From Lantana camara (taxonomy: Eukaryota > Streptophyta > Magnoliopsida > Lamiales > Verbenaceae), in contig CM074860.1 in the NCBI GenBank assembly GCA_037501455.1, positions 41,550,501 to 41,614,500 of the forward strand: 64,000 nucleotides of DNA, written 5' to 3'. The translations under genes were made by a program, and so were the position numbers. This document shows positions 49,541 to 60,608 of the stretch, one piece after another. The notes below the pieces were generated by a model. It made no database searches. It saw only the letters and a list, made by a program, of their open reading frames with translations, and had not been told where the DNA came from. Positions within the stretch are counted from its first letter, which is position 1. Each line of letters starts with the position of its first letter.

Positions 49541-50221
49541 TCAACCCTGATAACTGTGATCCAAAGAACCCCTGGTGGTGTCATCAGAAACAGCAACAAC
49601 CTCGCCCTGTCCGTGTCCTGCTGGCTCATCTCCGCCATCATCATCATCATCAGATCCTCCATCGCCTCCATCAGACTGCTCCTGCATAGGCTCGGGCTCC
49701 TGAGAAGCCTGACTGACATCCTGACCCCCGACCTCCTCAACTGCCTGCTCATCGGATAAGTGATAGGTATCATACAGGTGAGCTCTCACACGGGCACGGT
49801 AGTGCTGGTGACGCTCCATAGAGGTATCGCGATCGATAGTCATCTGCATAAGATCTGCCTCCAGCTCAGCAATACGAGCAGCTCTCTGATCAGCAATATG
49901 AGTCATCTCTGCAGCATGCTCACGAGCGATGTTCCTGTCAATTTGGTACTGCAGTGACTGATCCTGATAGCGCAGAGACTCCAACCTGACCTCACGGGTC
50001 CTCTGATACTCCTGAAAGTAACCATCTCTCTCAGACTCGAGATAGTGCACAACTCTGTTAGGATAGGAATACCCAGGCCTGCCACTGTTCCAAGACCTGC
50101 GCCAGGTGTAGAAACGAGTGCCTCCACGGCGAGAAACTGCCACAGTACGCGGGGCCTCAAACTGCTCAAAGAAAGCCTCATCCATCTGCTGATTAGGGTC
50201 CTGGTGTGGCTGAACTGCCAT
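49541..50221 (-). CDS. GyB extra open frame upstream of gag (226 residues, function unknown)
   Basis: An uninterrupted frame lies between the primer-binding site and gag, on the gag strand. I chose the ATG at 50221 (MAVQPHQDPN). The open frame extends to 50356, but the upstream part looks random. Residues 30-43 are basic and aromatic (RRGGTRFYTWRRSW). Residues about 60-145 are rich in Glu, Arg, Gln and Leu with heptad-like spacing and suggest a coiled coil. Residues about 155-215 are acidic and include SDDDDDGGDE. I recognise no gag, env or enzyme motif. Some plant gypsy elements (Ogre/Tat) carry an extra frame in this position, but likeness to those was not seen. Being open in an element with few other lesions is modest support for a real gene. 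Confidence 0.6.
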   Translation of the reverse strand: MAVQPHQDPNQQMDEAFFEQFEAPRTVAVSRRGGTRFYTWRRSWNSGRPGYSYPNRVVHYLESERDGYFQEYQRTREVRLESLRYQDQSLQYQIDRNIAREHAAEMTHIADQRAARIAELEADLMQMTIDRDTSMERHQHYRARVRAHLYDTYHLSDEQAVEEVGGQDVSQASQEPEPMQEQSDGGDGGSDDDDDGGDEPAGHGQGEVVAVSDDTTRGSLDHSYQG

Positions 50222-50374
50222 AGCTATACAGAAGATACCACAGATATGAAATCCAGATAACAGAACCATGCAATCCCCAATAATCCTGTCTCGATGCAAT
50301 ATGAGAATGATCCTGCATGCAATGCGTGAACAATCCATGATGCAACATGAGAGCAATCTAGGTTAAGTCTCTTC

Positions 50375-50408
50375 TTACTTAACCTGATGCTCTGATTCCA
50401 CCTCAGGC
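50375..50408 (-). promoter_or_regulatory. GyB primer-binding site
   Basis: On the minus strand the LTR end GCGTTACA is followed by GCCTGAGG and TGGAATCAGAGC, one base different from the initiator-Met type TGGTATCAGAGC. Confidence 0.8.
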
Positions 50409-50594
50409 TGTAACGCCCCCACCCGTACCAGAACAAGAGGAGAGCGGCGTCTCAACCCCCGCACTGAAGCGCCTCTCAAGTAATGGTGTGAGCCATCACT
50501 CAAGAAATACTCCAGCGAACGGCTGTCTATCAGAACTATACATGTACAACGATGTGGCTATACAGCGGAAAATCAGAGTATTTTAAAACTTTTC
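50409..50594 (-). repeat. GyB 5' LTR, truncated fragment
   Basis: Only 186 bp of an LTR of about 4.2 kb remain. They match 34384-34568 with a few substitutions. The fragment stops after 'aaaacttttc', and a few unmatched bases (ggtgga) join it to the last 28 bp of the GyA 5' LTR. Confidence 0.9.
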
Positions 50595-50601
50595 GGTGGA
50601 T

Positions 50602-50629
50602 TTTACGTCTGAAAAGTCGGGGCATTACA
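50602..50629 (-). repeat. GyA 5' LTR, terminal remnant
   Basis: The sequence tttacgtctgaaaagtcgggg, then CATTACA, matches the end of the GyA 3' LTR (26146-26174). It is followed by AGGGC, the second copy of the GyA target duplication, and by the continuation of the GyC LTR. It marks the far border of GyA. Confidence 0.88.
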
Positions 50630-51962
50630 AGGGCCGTGGATTTTTAACATAGAAGGAATGCACGACCGTCGATTCCAGTCCAGAAACCACCCCAAATCTG
50701 CCACACAAGTCCCCGGCCGTGGGTGTTTTCAAAGCGTAAAATCCAGGGCCGTGGATTTGCTCCAACCACGAAAATCCAAAGTTTTGCTCCCCAAAACACA
50801 CTAAAACTCATCCCAAACCACACTAGAATCAAGGCAACACATATATGAAGGTTGGGGAAACAAAACTCATGCAAGAGAAGCCATAAAAACGAGCCAAACA
50901 TGCAACACTCAAGCAAGAGAAGAGATTAAGGCAAATCATGCTAAACCCTAAATGATACACTCATGAATCCTTCAAAAAAACTTAAACCAAGTTCATATAA
51001 ATCAAATAGGCTGTCAAAGAGTCGTATAACATGCTTGGAATCAAAAGAATTCATGAAGAAACATGCAAGAATCAAGAAATTGTCCATTCCTCCACTATTC
51101 ATGCAATATATCATATCTCAAGCAATCATGGATTAAATCTTGCAAAGTTGAACTGAAAATGACTACAAAGAGGATTACATCACAAAAACAAGCTTACCTC
51201 TTGATTTGGAGAAGAAATGGTGGTGTGGATCTCGCAAAACTTGGACAAAGGCTTGCTTTCCCTCTCTTTCTCTTCTTCTCTTCCATGGAGCTGATGTTGC
51301 TGCACTTTTCCTTCTCTCTCTTGGGGTGTGGGACGAAATGGGGTGTGTGGGAGAGAGTGAGGGATGGGTTTATGGCATATAAGTCAAGGTTAGAAGCTTA
51401 ATTGGGGTTAAATGGGCCCCACAAGTGAAGACTAGTCAACAAAAGGTTACTCTTGACGCAAGGTATTTGTTCCGATCGAAATACGGGGCCCAAATGGGCT
51501 TAGAAAAATATGAATCTTGATTCCTTATCTTTCTTTCTTTGTTTCAAATGCGACGCATCTTCCGGAATTCGAATCTGAATTCCTGAGCTCAAGTTATGCC
51601 TTCCGGAACCCAAGGCGCACTAAAACAAGTTAGGCCCTCGAGTCCTTCAAAATTAAAACGGCATCAAAGCCGTGCCAAACGAACTCAAAAAATAATAAAC
51701 GAGCATGCAAATAAATTATAAATCACTAATTCACTCATGGCAAGTTGACACAAAAAACGGGGAATAAAAACGGAGTTAAACAAGCTTGAAACGAGTAAAA
51801 GAAAGGTTAAAACGTTTAAAACTTAAACATAAATTATATAACAAATATTCAAATATTCAAATATTCACATAAATCAAACAATAGCATGCTTAATTAAGTA
51901 AATACGCAGTTAGCACACTCGTGATGTTCGTACCTGGAAAGTCGAAGGATCGGGATGTTACA
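50630..51962 (-). repeat. GyC 3' LTR, right part
   Basis: The part is collinear with 55807-57136 of the 5' LTR and ends GATCGGGATGTTACA. It contains variants of the ATCCACGGCCGTGGAT quasi-palindrome at 50632-50756. Confidence 0.92.
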
Positions 51963-52544
51963 ACCTCCCCCCCCCCCTTAAAAGGACCTGCTCCTCCAGG
52001 TCCAACTGCTAGCAACTCTCCCGTATTCACCCAAGTTCGAGGTTCATGACGTCCCGACGAGGGTTAGCTCGAGAAAGGTCTTCAAGAGTTGATGGGGGTC
52101 TCCTTCACAACTTGGTTCCAGCTAGGAGCAACTCAATTTATCTCGCACGGTGAGTGGGTCTAAACGAGATTCAACACCCACCGTTTGATCCATTTCAAGT
52201 CAACTCAAGAGCTCAGAGTTACATAAATGGTGTAGTCACCGGACTTCCACCACTCACACCTTCTTGCGGTTGTAGAATCACCTAGGAAGTTCGATTGAAG
52301 CACGACCCTCGACTTACCGTAGAGCTAAAGCACGCGTACTCTCAAAGCCGTCTCTCCCGAGATAACTAAACAACAACAATTGCACGCGCAAGTAATAAAG
52401 AAAGAAGAGAGAGACACGCAAATAAGGGCACACGTATAAAGAGGCAAGTACACAAATAGGTGGGTTACCCCCAAATTTAAACGATGCGTAAAATGGAATG
52501 CTATGAATGTTTATAGTACCTTTCACCTCGACAATGGCATTAGG
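51963..52544 (-). mobile_element. GyC polypurine tract and non-coding 3' body
   Basis: On the minus strand a purine run (AAGGGGGGGGGGGGAGGT type, 51979-51963) precedes the LTR. The remaining 560 bp between it and gag hold no protease, RT or integrase motif, where an autonomous relative would have about 4 kb of pol. Confidence 0.75.
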
Positions 52545-53603
52545 CTAGGCCTTGACTTCAACATTCACTTCCTCATCGACTTCCACCACATTGGCTTGAG
52601 CTTGTTCCTGAGATCTTGGAGGCATCATATTCAAGGGCTTCGGATTCGGATTTGTAGGGCAAAATCTCACCTTGTGTCCCATCTCTCCACATCCAAAATA
52701 GGTTCTCAACTTCTTCCTACAAGTTTCCTCCATGTGGTTTGGTCTCTCGCAAAAGGAGCATCGAATAGGTTTTGGTGGAATGGGTGCCGGATCCGTAGTT
52801 GAAAGTCGGGGCTTCTTGATAGCATCGAGAAATTCTTCGGGGTCGAAGGTTTGAGGTTCATCTTGAAATACCGGTCTCTTTCCCAAACCCGAACTTCATT
52901 CGGATTCTAACTCTGAGTAGTAAGTTTGGCGTTCCAAGCGTTGTTGTCGAGCCTCAACTCTAATAGCTTTCTTTGTCGCCTTAGCCCATGTATGCACCGT
53001 AGCAGCTTGCAAGGCCCACTGGATGTCTTCTCTTAATCCTTGTATAATGTTTCGGGCTTTCAACTCATCATCATCCGTAATGTGAGAGGCATAAGGACCA
53101 AGCCTCTCAAATTCGAGGATATAATCTTCAACAGTTAGGTCTCCTTGTTTGAGATCCATTAACTCTTGTAATTTTCTCTCCCGGGAGCTCGGAGGGATAT
53201 ACTTGTCACGAAATTCCCTAACAAAGCTCTCCCAATTAAATTCTTCACCATTCCTTTCCAACCGAGCTCTTATTCCCTTCAACCAATTTAAGGCTTGTCC
53301 TTGAATATAGCGAGTGGTACATATAGCCTTATTTTGTGAAGTACCGGGGCAAATCTCCCAAATCCCCGTAATTTCGGTTAACCATTCTTTTACCTCGATG
53401 TCATTGCCTCCGCGCCATTTTGGAGGGTTGTTATCCCGAAATTCTATATGAATCGCATTGACAACTCTTCCTTGTTCTTAACCTTGAGGGTTTGGTGGTT
53501 GTGGATTTCGTTGAAGATAATCAAGGAGGGCTCGTATGATACTCTCTGTAGTGGGTGGTGGTGGCTGAGGAGTATTCTCGCGAGTTCTTCTTTTTGGAGG
53601 CAT
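52545..53603 (-). pseudogene. GyC gag (only protein gene of GyC, broken)
   Basis: The start chosen is the ATG at 53603 (MPPKRRTRENTPQ). The frame covers a Pro-rich N-terminus, then the retrotrans_gag region with NPPKWRGG, WLKGIRARLER, FVREFRDKYIPP, LMDLKQGDLTVEDY and IIQGLREDIQ, then a knuckle CSFCERPNHMEETC. A second knuckle (YFGCGEMGHKVRFC) has its first Cys replaced by Tyr. Stops occur at about 53478 and 52893. No protease follows. As the capsid gene of a gag-only element, it would have supplied or diluted capsid for a helper element. That role is inferred. Confidence 0.9.
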
Positions 53604-53835
53604 CCTAAAGAAGCACAATTTCAAGAGAATATCGATGTATGTGGGGTTTAGTGCATGTTCATGAGAACAACTAAGATAATTAAGAGAAAATAACACAATT
53701 AAAAGCACCTTAGTCACATATAATGAGAGTGAATGCCGACAGAGACACATATAATCCTAAGCTGAACGACCTAGACAGACAGATACGACACACGAACCTC
53801 GGTTTTGCAACTCGGAGCTCTGATACCACCTTAGA
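53604..53835 (-). promoter_or_regulatory. GyC leader and primer-binding site
   Basis: On the minus strand the 5' LTR ends GTTACA. After TCTAAGG comes TGGTATCAGAGC (53828-53817), the initiator-Met tRNA primer site. The leader to gag resembles that of GyD, including 'gaacatgcactaaa' and 'atcgatatt'. Confidence 0.9.
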
Positions 53836-56800
53836 TGTAACACCCCGAACGTACGGCGCCACATCCCCCGCACTAGGACCCGACACGTGTAACGAAATAG
53901 GGAATCCGTACACGCACCAAGCACTAGCGAACGGGTGACAAACAAAAGACCTTCCTAAGCTAGGCGGCCTAAACCCTCAAACAGAGTGCGCAAAAACAAA
54001 AAAAATCATACCAAGCGGAAGCATAAGACTAACTTAAACAAAGCAAAGTATTAAGGTTGCAAACCACTTAACTCAGATTAGACACGAACTTTCCAAAACG
54101 GGACTCAAAGTGACAAATACAATTCATAACTCAAATTACAACTTCAAATGTACAGATGCAACATGATCTAAATACAAAACGCAGACTTCTCTAGATCGAC
54201 AAGACTCCAAGGAAAGCAAACCAAAATCGCCTAGCTCGAACCAACGGACCTGAACCTGCAAACTAAAAACATAAAGGGAGGGGTCAGTCCAAAGACTGAG
54301 TGAGGGGTTACACACGTACCCATATACGTATAAGGAGCACAACACATATCATAGAGAGGAGTTCATGAATTGGGGAGTGGTTTTTGCATTCTAAAACATT
54401 TTCTCACGTGATACTACATATAGGGGAATAAGAGATTTAGGCCGAAGGCCAAAACAACCAAGTTTCAATCGTTAAGGATCCACTCCCATTTCACGAACTA
54501 TTTCTTATCTAACTAACATAACATAACATAACATAACACGCATAAATCATCCGTCGACCTAAAATAAGCCATCCCGGATGCACAACATGCACACACACAT
54601 ATCTGTCGACCTAAAATCAGTCATCCCGGACTCATAACACACATACAGACATAACGGAAGCAGAATCTTACCATAATCAGAGCATAACAAGGTCCACGAC
54701 CAAGGGCATATCATACTGGAGGTACACAACCTTAAAGCATAGCGTAAGCGCAGACATAGACATAAACATAGCATACTCGTAAAGCATATCCACATCCTTA
54801 CATACATTCAGGTACTAACATTTCCCTAGCACCTATCATAACATATCCCAATGTAAAACTTAGCATAATCATATCCTAACTAGTTCTTAATCATAAACTG
54901 AGCATAACATAGTTAAGTTCATAATTCTAGCATAATCCTATTCTAACATAATCATACTCTAGCATAATCATAACTTATACTTTAACATATTCGTATCCCT
55001 AACATAATCATAGGATACCTAGCATAACATATTCTAACATAAAGCTTAACATACATATTCTAGTGCCTAGCATATCATAATCCATAGCATAAACATAATC
55101 ATACATATCCATAAGTCACACGTATTTACTTAAGGCTTATAATCACCTGCACACGTACGAGCACATTTCATTAGGGCATATCTATAACCTAACCTCACCT
55201 TACACCGATGAAAACGGGCAAACGGAGACAAAACCAGCGCCTATGGAGCGATCTCGTCACCAACGGGATACTCCTCTGAACAAGACAGACATCAAAGATA
55301 ACCTTAGACTCAAAATGAACCATATAAATGCTCGGCTCATGCATATGAATGTGAATGATGCAATGCAAGTCATAATCATTTCACTCTTAAGCAAAGTCGG
55401 AGCATTAAGGACATATCACTTAATCAACACTTGAAACAAACACATAACAAACTAATCAAACTTATTATTCATCAAATAGCATCATAGCACATCACATTCC
55501 AAGCACACTCAAGTATAAGACATACAAGAGAGGCCATTAGGTGCAAAGAAACATTTCACATTGCAATTAAGGCAAACAAACTCACAACTCGCAAACATGC
55601 ATCGAAGTCACACCAAAACGGACATATATTCGTCATAACACTTAATGCATACATAAAGCATATCAAAATCACACATTAACAAATCATAGCACATCATATA
55701 ATGCATATAAACAAGCATATATCACATTAGGATCAAGATCGGGGAGGGAAACGAGCAAAACGGACAAGGAAACAAAGACGAAACATAAAAGATTCTGCCC
55801 CTGAGATCCAGTGCCGTGGATTTTTAACACAGAGGGAATCCACGGCCGTCGATTGCAGTCCAGAAACCACCCCAAATCTGCCATACAAGTCCACGGCCGT
55901 AGGTGTTTTCAAAGTGTAAAATCCAGGGCCGTGGATTTGCTCCAGCCACGAAAATCCAAAGTTTTGCTCCCCAAACCACACTAAACCTCATCCCAAACCA
56001 CACAAGCATCAAGGAAACACATATATGAAGGTTGGGGAAACAAAACTCATGCAAGAGAAGCCATAAAAATGAACCAAACATGCAACACTCAAGCAAGAGA
56101 AGAGATTAAGGCAAATCATGCTAGACCCTAAATGATACACTCATGAATCCTTCAAAAAAACTTAAACCAAGTTCATATAAATCAAATAGGTTGTCAAAGA
56201 GTCGTCTAACATGCTTGGAATCAAAAGAATTCATCAAGAAACATGCAAGAATCAAGAAATTACCCATACCTCCACTATTCATGCAATATATCATATCTCA
56301 AGCAATCATGGATTAAATCTTGCAAAGTTTGAACTTAAAATGACCACAAAGAGGATTACATCACAAAAATAAGCTTAGCTCTTGATTTGGAGAAGAAATG
56401 GTGGTGTGGATCTCTCAAAACTTGGACAAAGGCTTGCTTCCCCTCTCTTTCTCTTCTTCTCTTCCTTGGAGCTGATGTTGCTACACTTTTTCTTCTCTCT
56501 CTTGGGGTGTGGGATGAAATGGGGTGTGTGGGAGAGAGTGAGGGATGGTTTTATGGCATATAAGTCAAGGTTAGAAGCTTAATTGGGGTTAAATGGGGCC
56601 CACAAGTGAAGACTAGTCAACAAAAGGTTACTCTTGACGCAAGGTGCTCGTTCCGATCGAAATACGGGGGTACAAATGGGCTTAGAAAAATATGAATCCT
56701 GATTCCTTGTCTTCCTTTCTTCGTTGCGAATCCGACGCATCTTCCGGAATTCGAATCTGAATTCTCGAGCTCAAGTTATGCCTTCCGAAACCCAAGGTGC

Positions 56801-57136
56801 GCTAAAACAAGTTAGGCCCTCGAGTCCCTCAAAACTAAAACGGCGTCAAAGCCGTGTCAAACTAACTCAAAAAATAATAAACGAGCATGCAAATAAATTA
56901 TAAATCACTTAATTCACTTATGGCAAGTTGACACCAAAAACGGGACTAAAAACGGAATTAAACAAGCTTGAAACGAGTAAAAGAAAGGTTAAAACGTTTA
57001 AAACTTAAACATAAATCATATAACAAATATTCAAATATTCACTTAAATCAAACAATAGCATGCTTAATTAAGTAAATACGCACTTAGCACACTCGTGACG
57101 TTCATACCTGGAAAGCCGAAGGATCGGGATGTTACA
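53836..57136 (-). repeat. GyC 5' LTR, uninterrupted
   Basis: The 3301-bp LTR runs TGTAACACCCCGAACG...ATCGGGATGTTACA. It keeps the NA2 empty site (55165-55183) and the undisturbed GyA target region (55807-55820). Four quasi-palindromes based on ATCCACGGCCGTGGAT lie at 55811-55936. Repeated CATAATCATAAC-like words fill 54820-55120. Confidence 0.95.
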
Positions 57137-57141
57137 CCCAT

Positions 57142-57428
57142 GCGCGTACTAAGTGCGTGCGGCCGAATCCCATTCCGATCCCTTTTTAGTTTTGTAATTT
57201 CAGCAAATTCATCAATTCCAATTCCAAATTAAAATAGTTCAAATCAATATGAATTAAAATAGTTTAAAACCAGATTAATCAGGAAACAATTTTCGCAAAT
57301 TTTCAAGAAACAGTTTTGATCCAGTAACTTCGTATTTCAAACAAAAACCATGAATACACAACATATACCCAGATTTAAGAATTTTCATCAAAATTCATAA
57401 AGCAGTAAAGAGACAATACGAACGTTGT
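57142..57428 (-). mobile_element. Cop1 leader, distal part
   Basis: The sequence continues from 19904 once GyC and one duplication copy are removed. The first 40 bp are GC-rich like 19682-19904, and the rest is A/T-rich with no gene. 57424-57428 (GTTGT) is the left flank of S4. Confidence 0.5.
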
Positions 57429-60400
57429 TGTGACGCCACGTCCGATAAATCGTACAGGTATGCATCACGAGAGAGTTTACCTTACGCACTTATGTCATTT
57501 ATTTCCCTTTTTATGTGTTTAATTCCAACTTTGATTGAAATGTGACTTAATTGACTAAAATCCAAAATGGTAAAATATGAATTCTTGCATGATAACTTAA
57601 GAATGGAACTTAGATGAATTTAAATTAATTTTCGGAGTTGGATTTAAATAGGACTTGGACCTATTTGGGTGTTTTGGGCCTACTCAAGTTAGGTGAGTTT
57701 GGGTCGTTCGAGACCAGTATGAGCTCAAGAATTCGAATTCGAATTTCAACACCACCATTGGACTTGATTCGGTGATTTAGGTCCCATGGAATTTACTTTA
57801 TATTTTTCGGAAACCGTTTAGACCTTGAACCTTTTAATCTTGACCTATTGGGCCGAAAGTTATTTATTTGAGCCCAAATCCTAATAAAGCCTCTAGCCTC
57901 ATTTTATATCTTGAAACCCTAACCTAGATCCCCTTTCTCATTTCACTTCAAACCTCAAAATAGCCTCATTGTGACAGCCATGGAGAAGCTTCAAGAGAGG
58001 ATGAAGTCTTAAGCCATTCCACACCTTCAAGAGCTCATATCTCCCTCGTTTCTTCATCATTTCAAGAGCTAAGGTAAGCAACGAATTTCCCTTGATGTGT
58101 ATTTCATTTCTATCCATGAATCTTAACAAGAAATTAAATGTATGACCTTGTATGAGGAAGTCTTGTGAAAATGGTGATTTATACCCAACTTGAAGAATAT
58201 GGTTTATATGATGGATCCTTGAGTTCTTGAGCATGAATATGTGTTTCTCCATGTTGAATATGTGCTATAGTTCTAATGGTATGATAAGGAGTGAGTTTGA
58301 ATGCATCTTGCCATGGTTGAAGCTTGATTTTCATAAAAATGGGTTGTATGAGTTTTGGTCAAAATCACCCTTCTTCTTGAGCTAAATTGATATTTATATG
58401 ATAAGCATGGGTTATGTGATAATATATATGATTTTCGTGGAAATTTTATGGTTTAAATGCTGTGAAATCGGCCATTGTTTGCCATGGTTGTCTTCTTCCC
58501 GAAGCTTGCTTGTATCTACACAAGACAGACGCCCAGATCTGGCCAGAACGGCCGTTCCCATTCAGGCCATGAGCCCAGAACGGCCCTTCCCAGCCAGGGC
58601 TGACGTCAGCACCAAAGATGGGAAGGACCGTTCCCATTTAAGCCTTGTGCTGGGAACGGCCGTTCGCAGCTTCGCTGGGGAGGTTGCGAGAAGGACCGTT
58701 CCCATGCAAGGCTATGCGTGGGAATGGCCGTTCCCAGGCCTCTGCGCCCTCTCTGTGCATGCTTGTCCGTGGTTACTTGATCTATTTGAGTTGATTTATG
58801 AATTATATGTTATGATATGACTTCAATTTTAATCCTTGATGATAGTACTTTGTTTAATTGAATGAATTCATGTGAATACTTGTCTTTTCCATGTGTGCTT
58901 AATCTGTTTGAGTTGATTTATGAATAATATGCTATGATATGACTCTAATTGCATTTCCAAAATTTAAACACCTGTTTTAATTGCATGGTTTGAATGAATA
59001 CTTGGATTATGCTATGTGACCTACTCGATGCTCATCATTCCATAATGCATACCATTCATGCTTATGCTCGTTGTGCGTCTTACTTGGTTCATATAGAGTC
59101 TAAGTCTGGGTTTCTGTATGTCTTGTCACAGAGTTTGGTGGTGCCAGTGGGCCCGAGGTTTAGAGTGTTTGGCCCTTCACACTCTCAGACTCTACTTGCA
59201 CAAGGTGAGGTTTAGGATTTTGTATAGTTATGCGACCTATGGCCTTTACATGCTGAATTCTACCCTTGCATGCGTGTATACCCTACTATAGATACGTATG
59301 TGTTGGATATGATATGTTTATGATCTTTGCGTGCGTCCTGCGTGGGTGGGAGCCTACGTGGCTTAAATTCCACGGCATGGGGATATATATAAAAATCAAT
59401 TTTTGAGGCATATGTAAGCTATTTTGGAAAAATCTGTTGTGTTATGTTTCTTTAGCGAGTTGGCCATGTTATATGGTATCTGTTCTGTTCTATTCTTTTA
59501 TGGATCTAGGGAGCTACGGGTAATGGGTCCCCCGGGACGGTTAGGGTCGTCGGGGTTCTAACCATGTGCGTAGTTCCATTTGAGATATAATTGCGTGATA
59601 TCTTGAGCCTTCGGCTAAGGCCGGGGATGACTCTTGTGGGTTCGTTACCCCTTGAGGTCGAGTCTATTTTAGACGGTTTATTCTCGATGGTTTAGGGACG
59701 GTACATCTCCTCCATCATTGGTGTAGAGGATGGATTGATTTTGATTTATGTTCTGAGGAGTAAAGGTGGGAAGCTCGTACTCACCGACCATGTGTTCTAT
59801 TCTATTATGGAATTATGAATCGGGATCGAGTCCTTTTGGAAAATGGTTTCTAAACTTATATCTATATTTATTTGGGTTATTTCTAAATGCTTTGGTATGC
59901 AACACCTATCCCCGGTCATGAGTCCATCCTTTTATTCTGTGCTATGCTCTTTATATATATATATTCTGGGTGTGCGTTAGCCCCCTCACTCAGTCAATTG
60001 ACTGACACCTCATTTTATCTTTTAGTTTGCAGGATTCCTTTTGGCTTGAGCTAGGCGGAAGTGAGTCTTCGGAGTCACACTTGTCAGTCTAGTTGGTGTT
60101 GGGATGCATTGTCGCATACTTTACTTATGTTATGTATTTATGTTTTACACTTGAAGGTTATGTTTATGTTCTACTTAGACTTAAACCCGTGTGGGGTTAG
60201 TAGGCTAGTATTTGGATGTTATTAGATATTATGATGATACTTATGCTAATTATTATATTGGATTATGAATTGATATTCGGGACTAGGTATCTATGCTAGT
60301 TGAACCCGTCACCTGTTATGTATGTTGATATTCGGGATTAAGTATCTAAGCTAGTTGAACCCGTCACCTGTTCTGCATGTTGTTTTAATTACTTACGCTA

Positions 60401-60583
60401 TTTGTTGATAAATGTTTTAAATTGCTTCTGCGCTCTGAGTTTGTCGAGTTAGATCCGCCTAGCCTAGTGCGTGAGTTGGTCTCCCGTTCGCTATGATTCG
60501 GATTCGGGCATGGACTTTCTATTTCATGACCGGGTCTGGGTCCTAGTACGGGGGACGTGGTATCCTCCGTCTGGGGTGCTACA
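57429..60583 (+). repeat. S4: solo Ty3/gypsy LTR, plus orientation
   Basis: The 3155-bp LTR runs TGTGACGCCACG...GGGGTGCTACA. Read on the minus strand it starts TGTAGCACCCCAGACG, like the other families but inverted. The flanks GTTGT and GTTGC agree at four of five bases. Six quasi-palindromes based on GGGAACGGCCGTTCCC lie at 58545-58735. Two copies of 'gatattcggga(c/t)tagtatct'-like sequence with 'gctagttgaacccgtcacct' are at about 60271 and 60327. No gene is seen in it. Confidence 0.88.
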
Positions 60584-60608
60584 GTTGCAAGCTGGCTCTG
60601 ATACCACT
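60584..60608 (-). promoter_or_regulatory. Cop1 primer-binding site
   Basis: On the minus strand the LTR end TTCCAACA is followed by AG and TGGTATCAGAGCCAGC (60606-60591), matching the initiator-Met tRNA primer type. 60584-60588 is the right flank of S4. Confidence 0.8.

Larger units (their letters stand above)
34384..50594 (-). mobile_element. GyB: chromodomain Ty3/gypsy element with a truncated 5' LTR
   Basis: The 3' LTR (34384-41826) contains solo LTR S3. The body is 41827-50408, interrupted by NA3, and only 186 bp of the 5' LTR remain (50409-50594). The order on the minus strand is primer-binding site, an extra open frame, gag, protease, RT, RNase H, integrase, chromodomain. Coding damage is light: one stop in the zinc knuckle, one before the chromodomain, and the NA3 insertion. 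It therefore looks younger than GyA, as its position inside GyA requires. Its target duplication cannot be tested because the right border was deleted. Confidence 0.92.
22679..50629 (-). mobile_element. GyA: chromodomain Ty3/gypsy element, split by GyB
   Basis: The components are a 3' LTR (22679-26174), body (26175-30940) and 5' LTR (30941-34383 plus a remnant at 50602-50629). The duplication AGGGC is present at 22674-22678 and 50630-50634, within the GyC LTR. The coding order on the minus strand is gag, protease, RT, RNase H, integrase, chromodomain, which is the chromovirus order. The long LTRs and chromodomain sequence suggest the Tekay (Del) group, from family knowledge. All frames carry stops or shifts. 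Confidence 0.92.
19910..57136 (-). mobile_element. GyC: gag-only Ty3/gypsy element, split by GyA
   Basis: The element has a 3' LTR in two parts (19910-22678 and 50630-51962), a body of only 1873 bp (51963-53835) and a 5' LTR (53836-57136). The flanking duplication CCCAT is perfect at 19905-19909 and 57137-57141. The body has a primer-binding site, leader, gag relic and polypurine tract but no protease, RT or integrase. It must have moved with help from an autonomous relative. GyA, with everything inside it, lies in its 3' LTR, and NA2 is a separate insertion in the same LTR. Confidence 0.88.

Noticed and set aside
57938..58820. Possible host exons, because 'aaaccctaacctagatcccc' and ORFs look gene-like in S4
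   Set aside because: The stretch lies inside a solo LTR with defined ends, and no splice-consistent coding pattern or known domain was seen.
60591..60606. Possible tRNA gene fragments at the TGGTATCAGAGC sites
   Set aside because: Each match is only 12-16 bases directly beside an LTR end, as expected for a primer-binding site. No cloverleaf is present.
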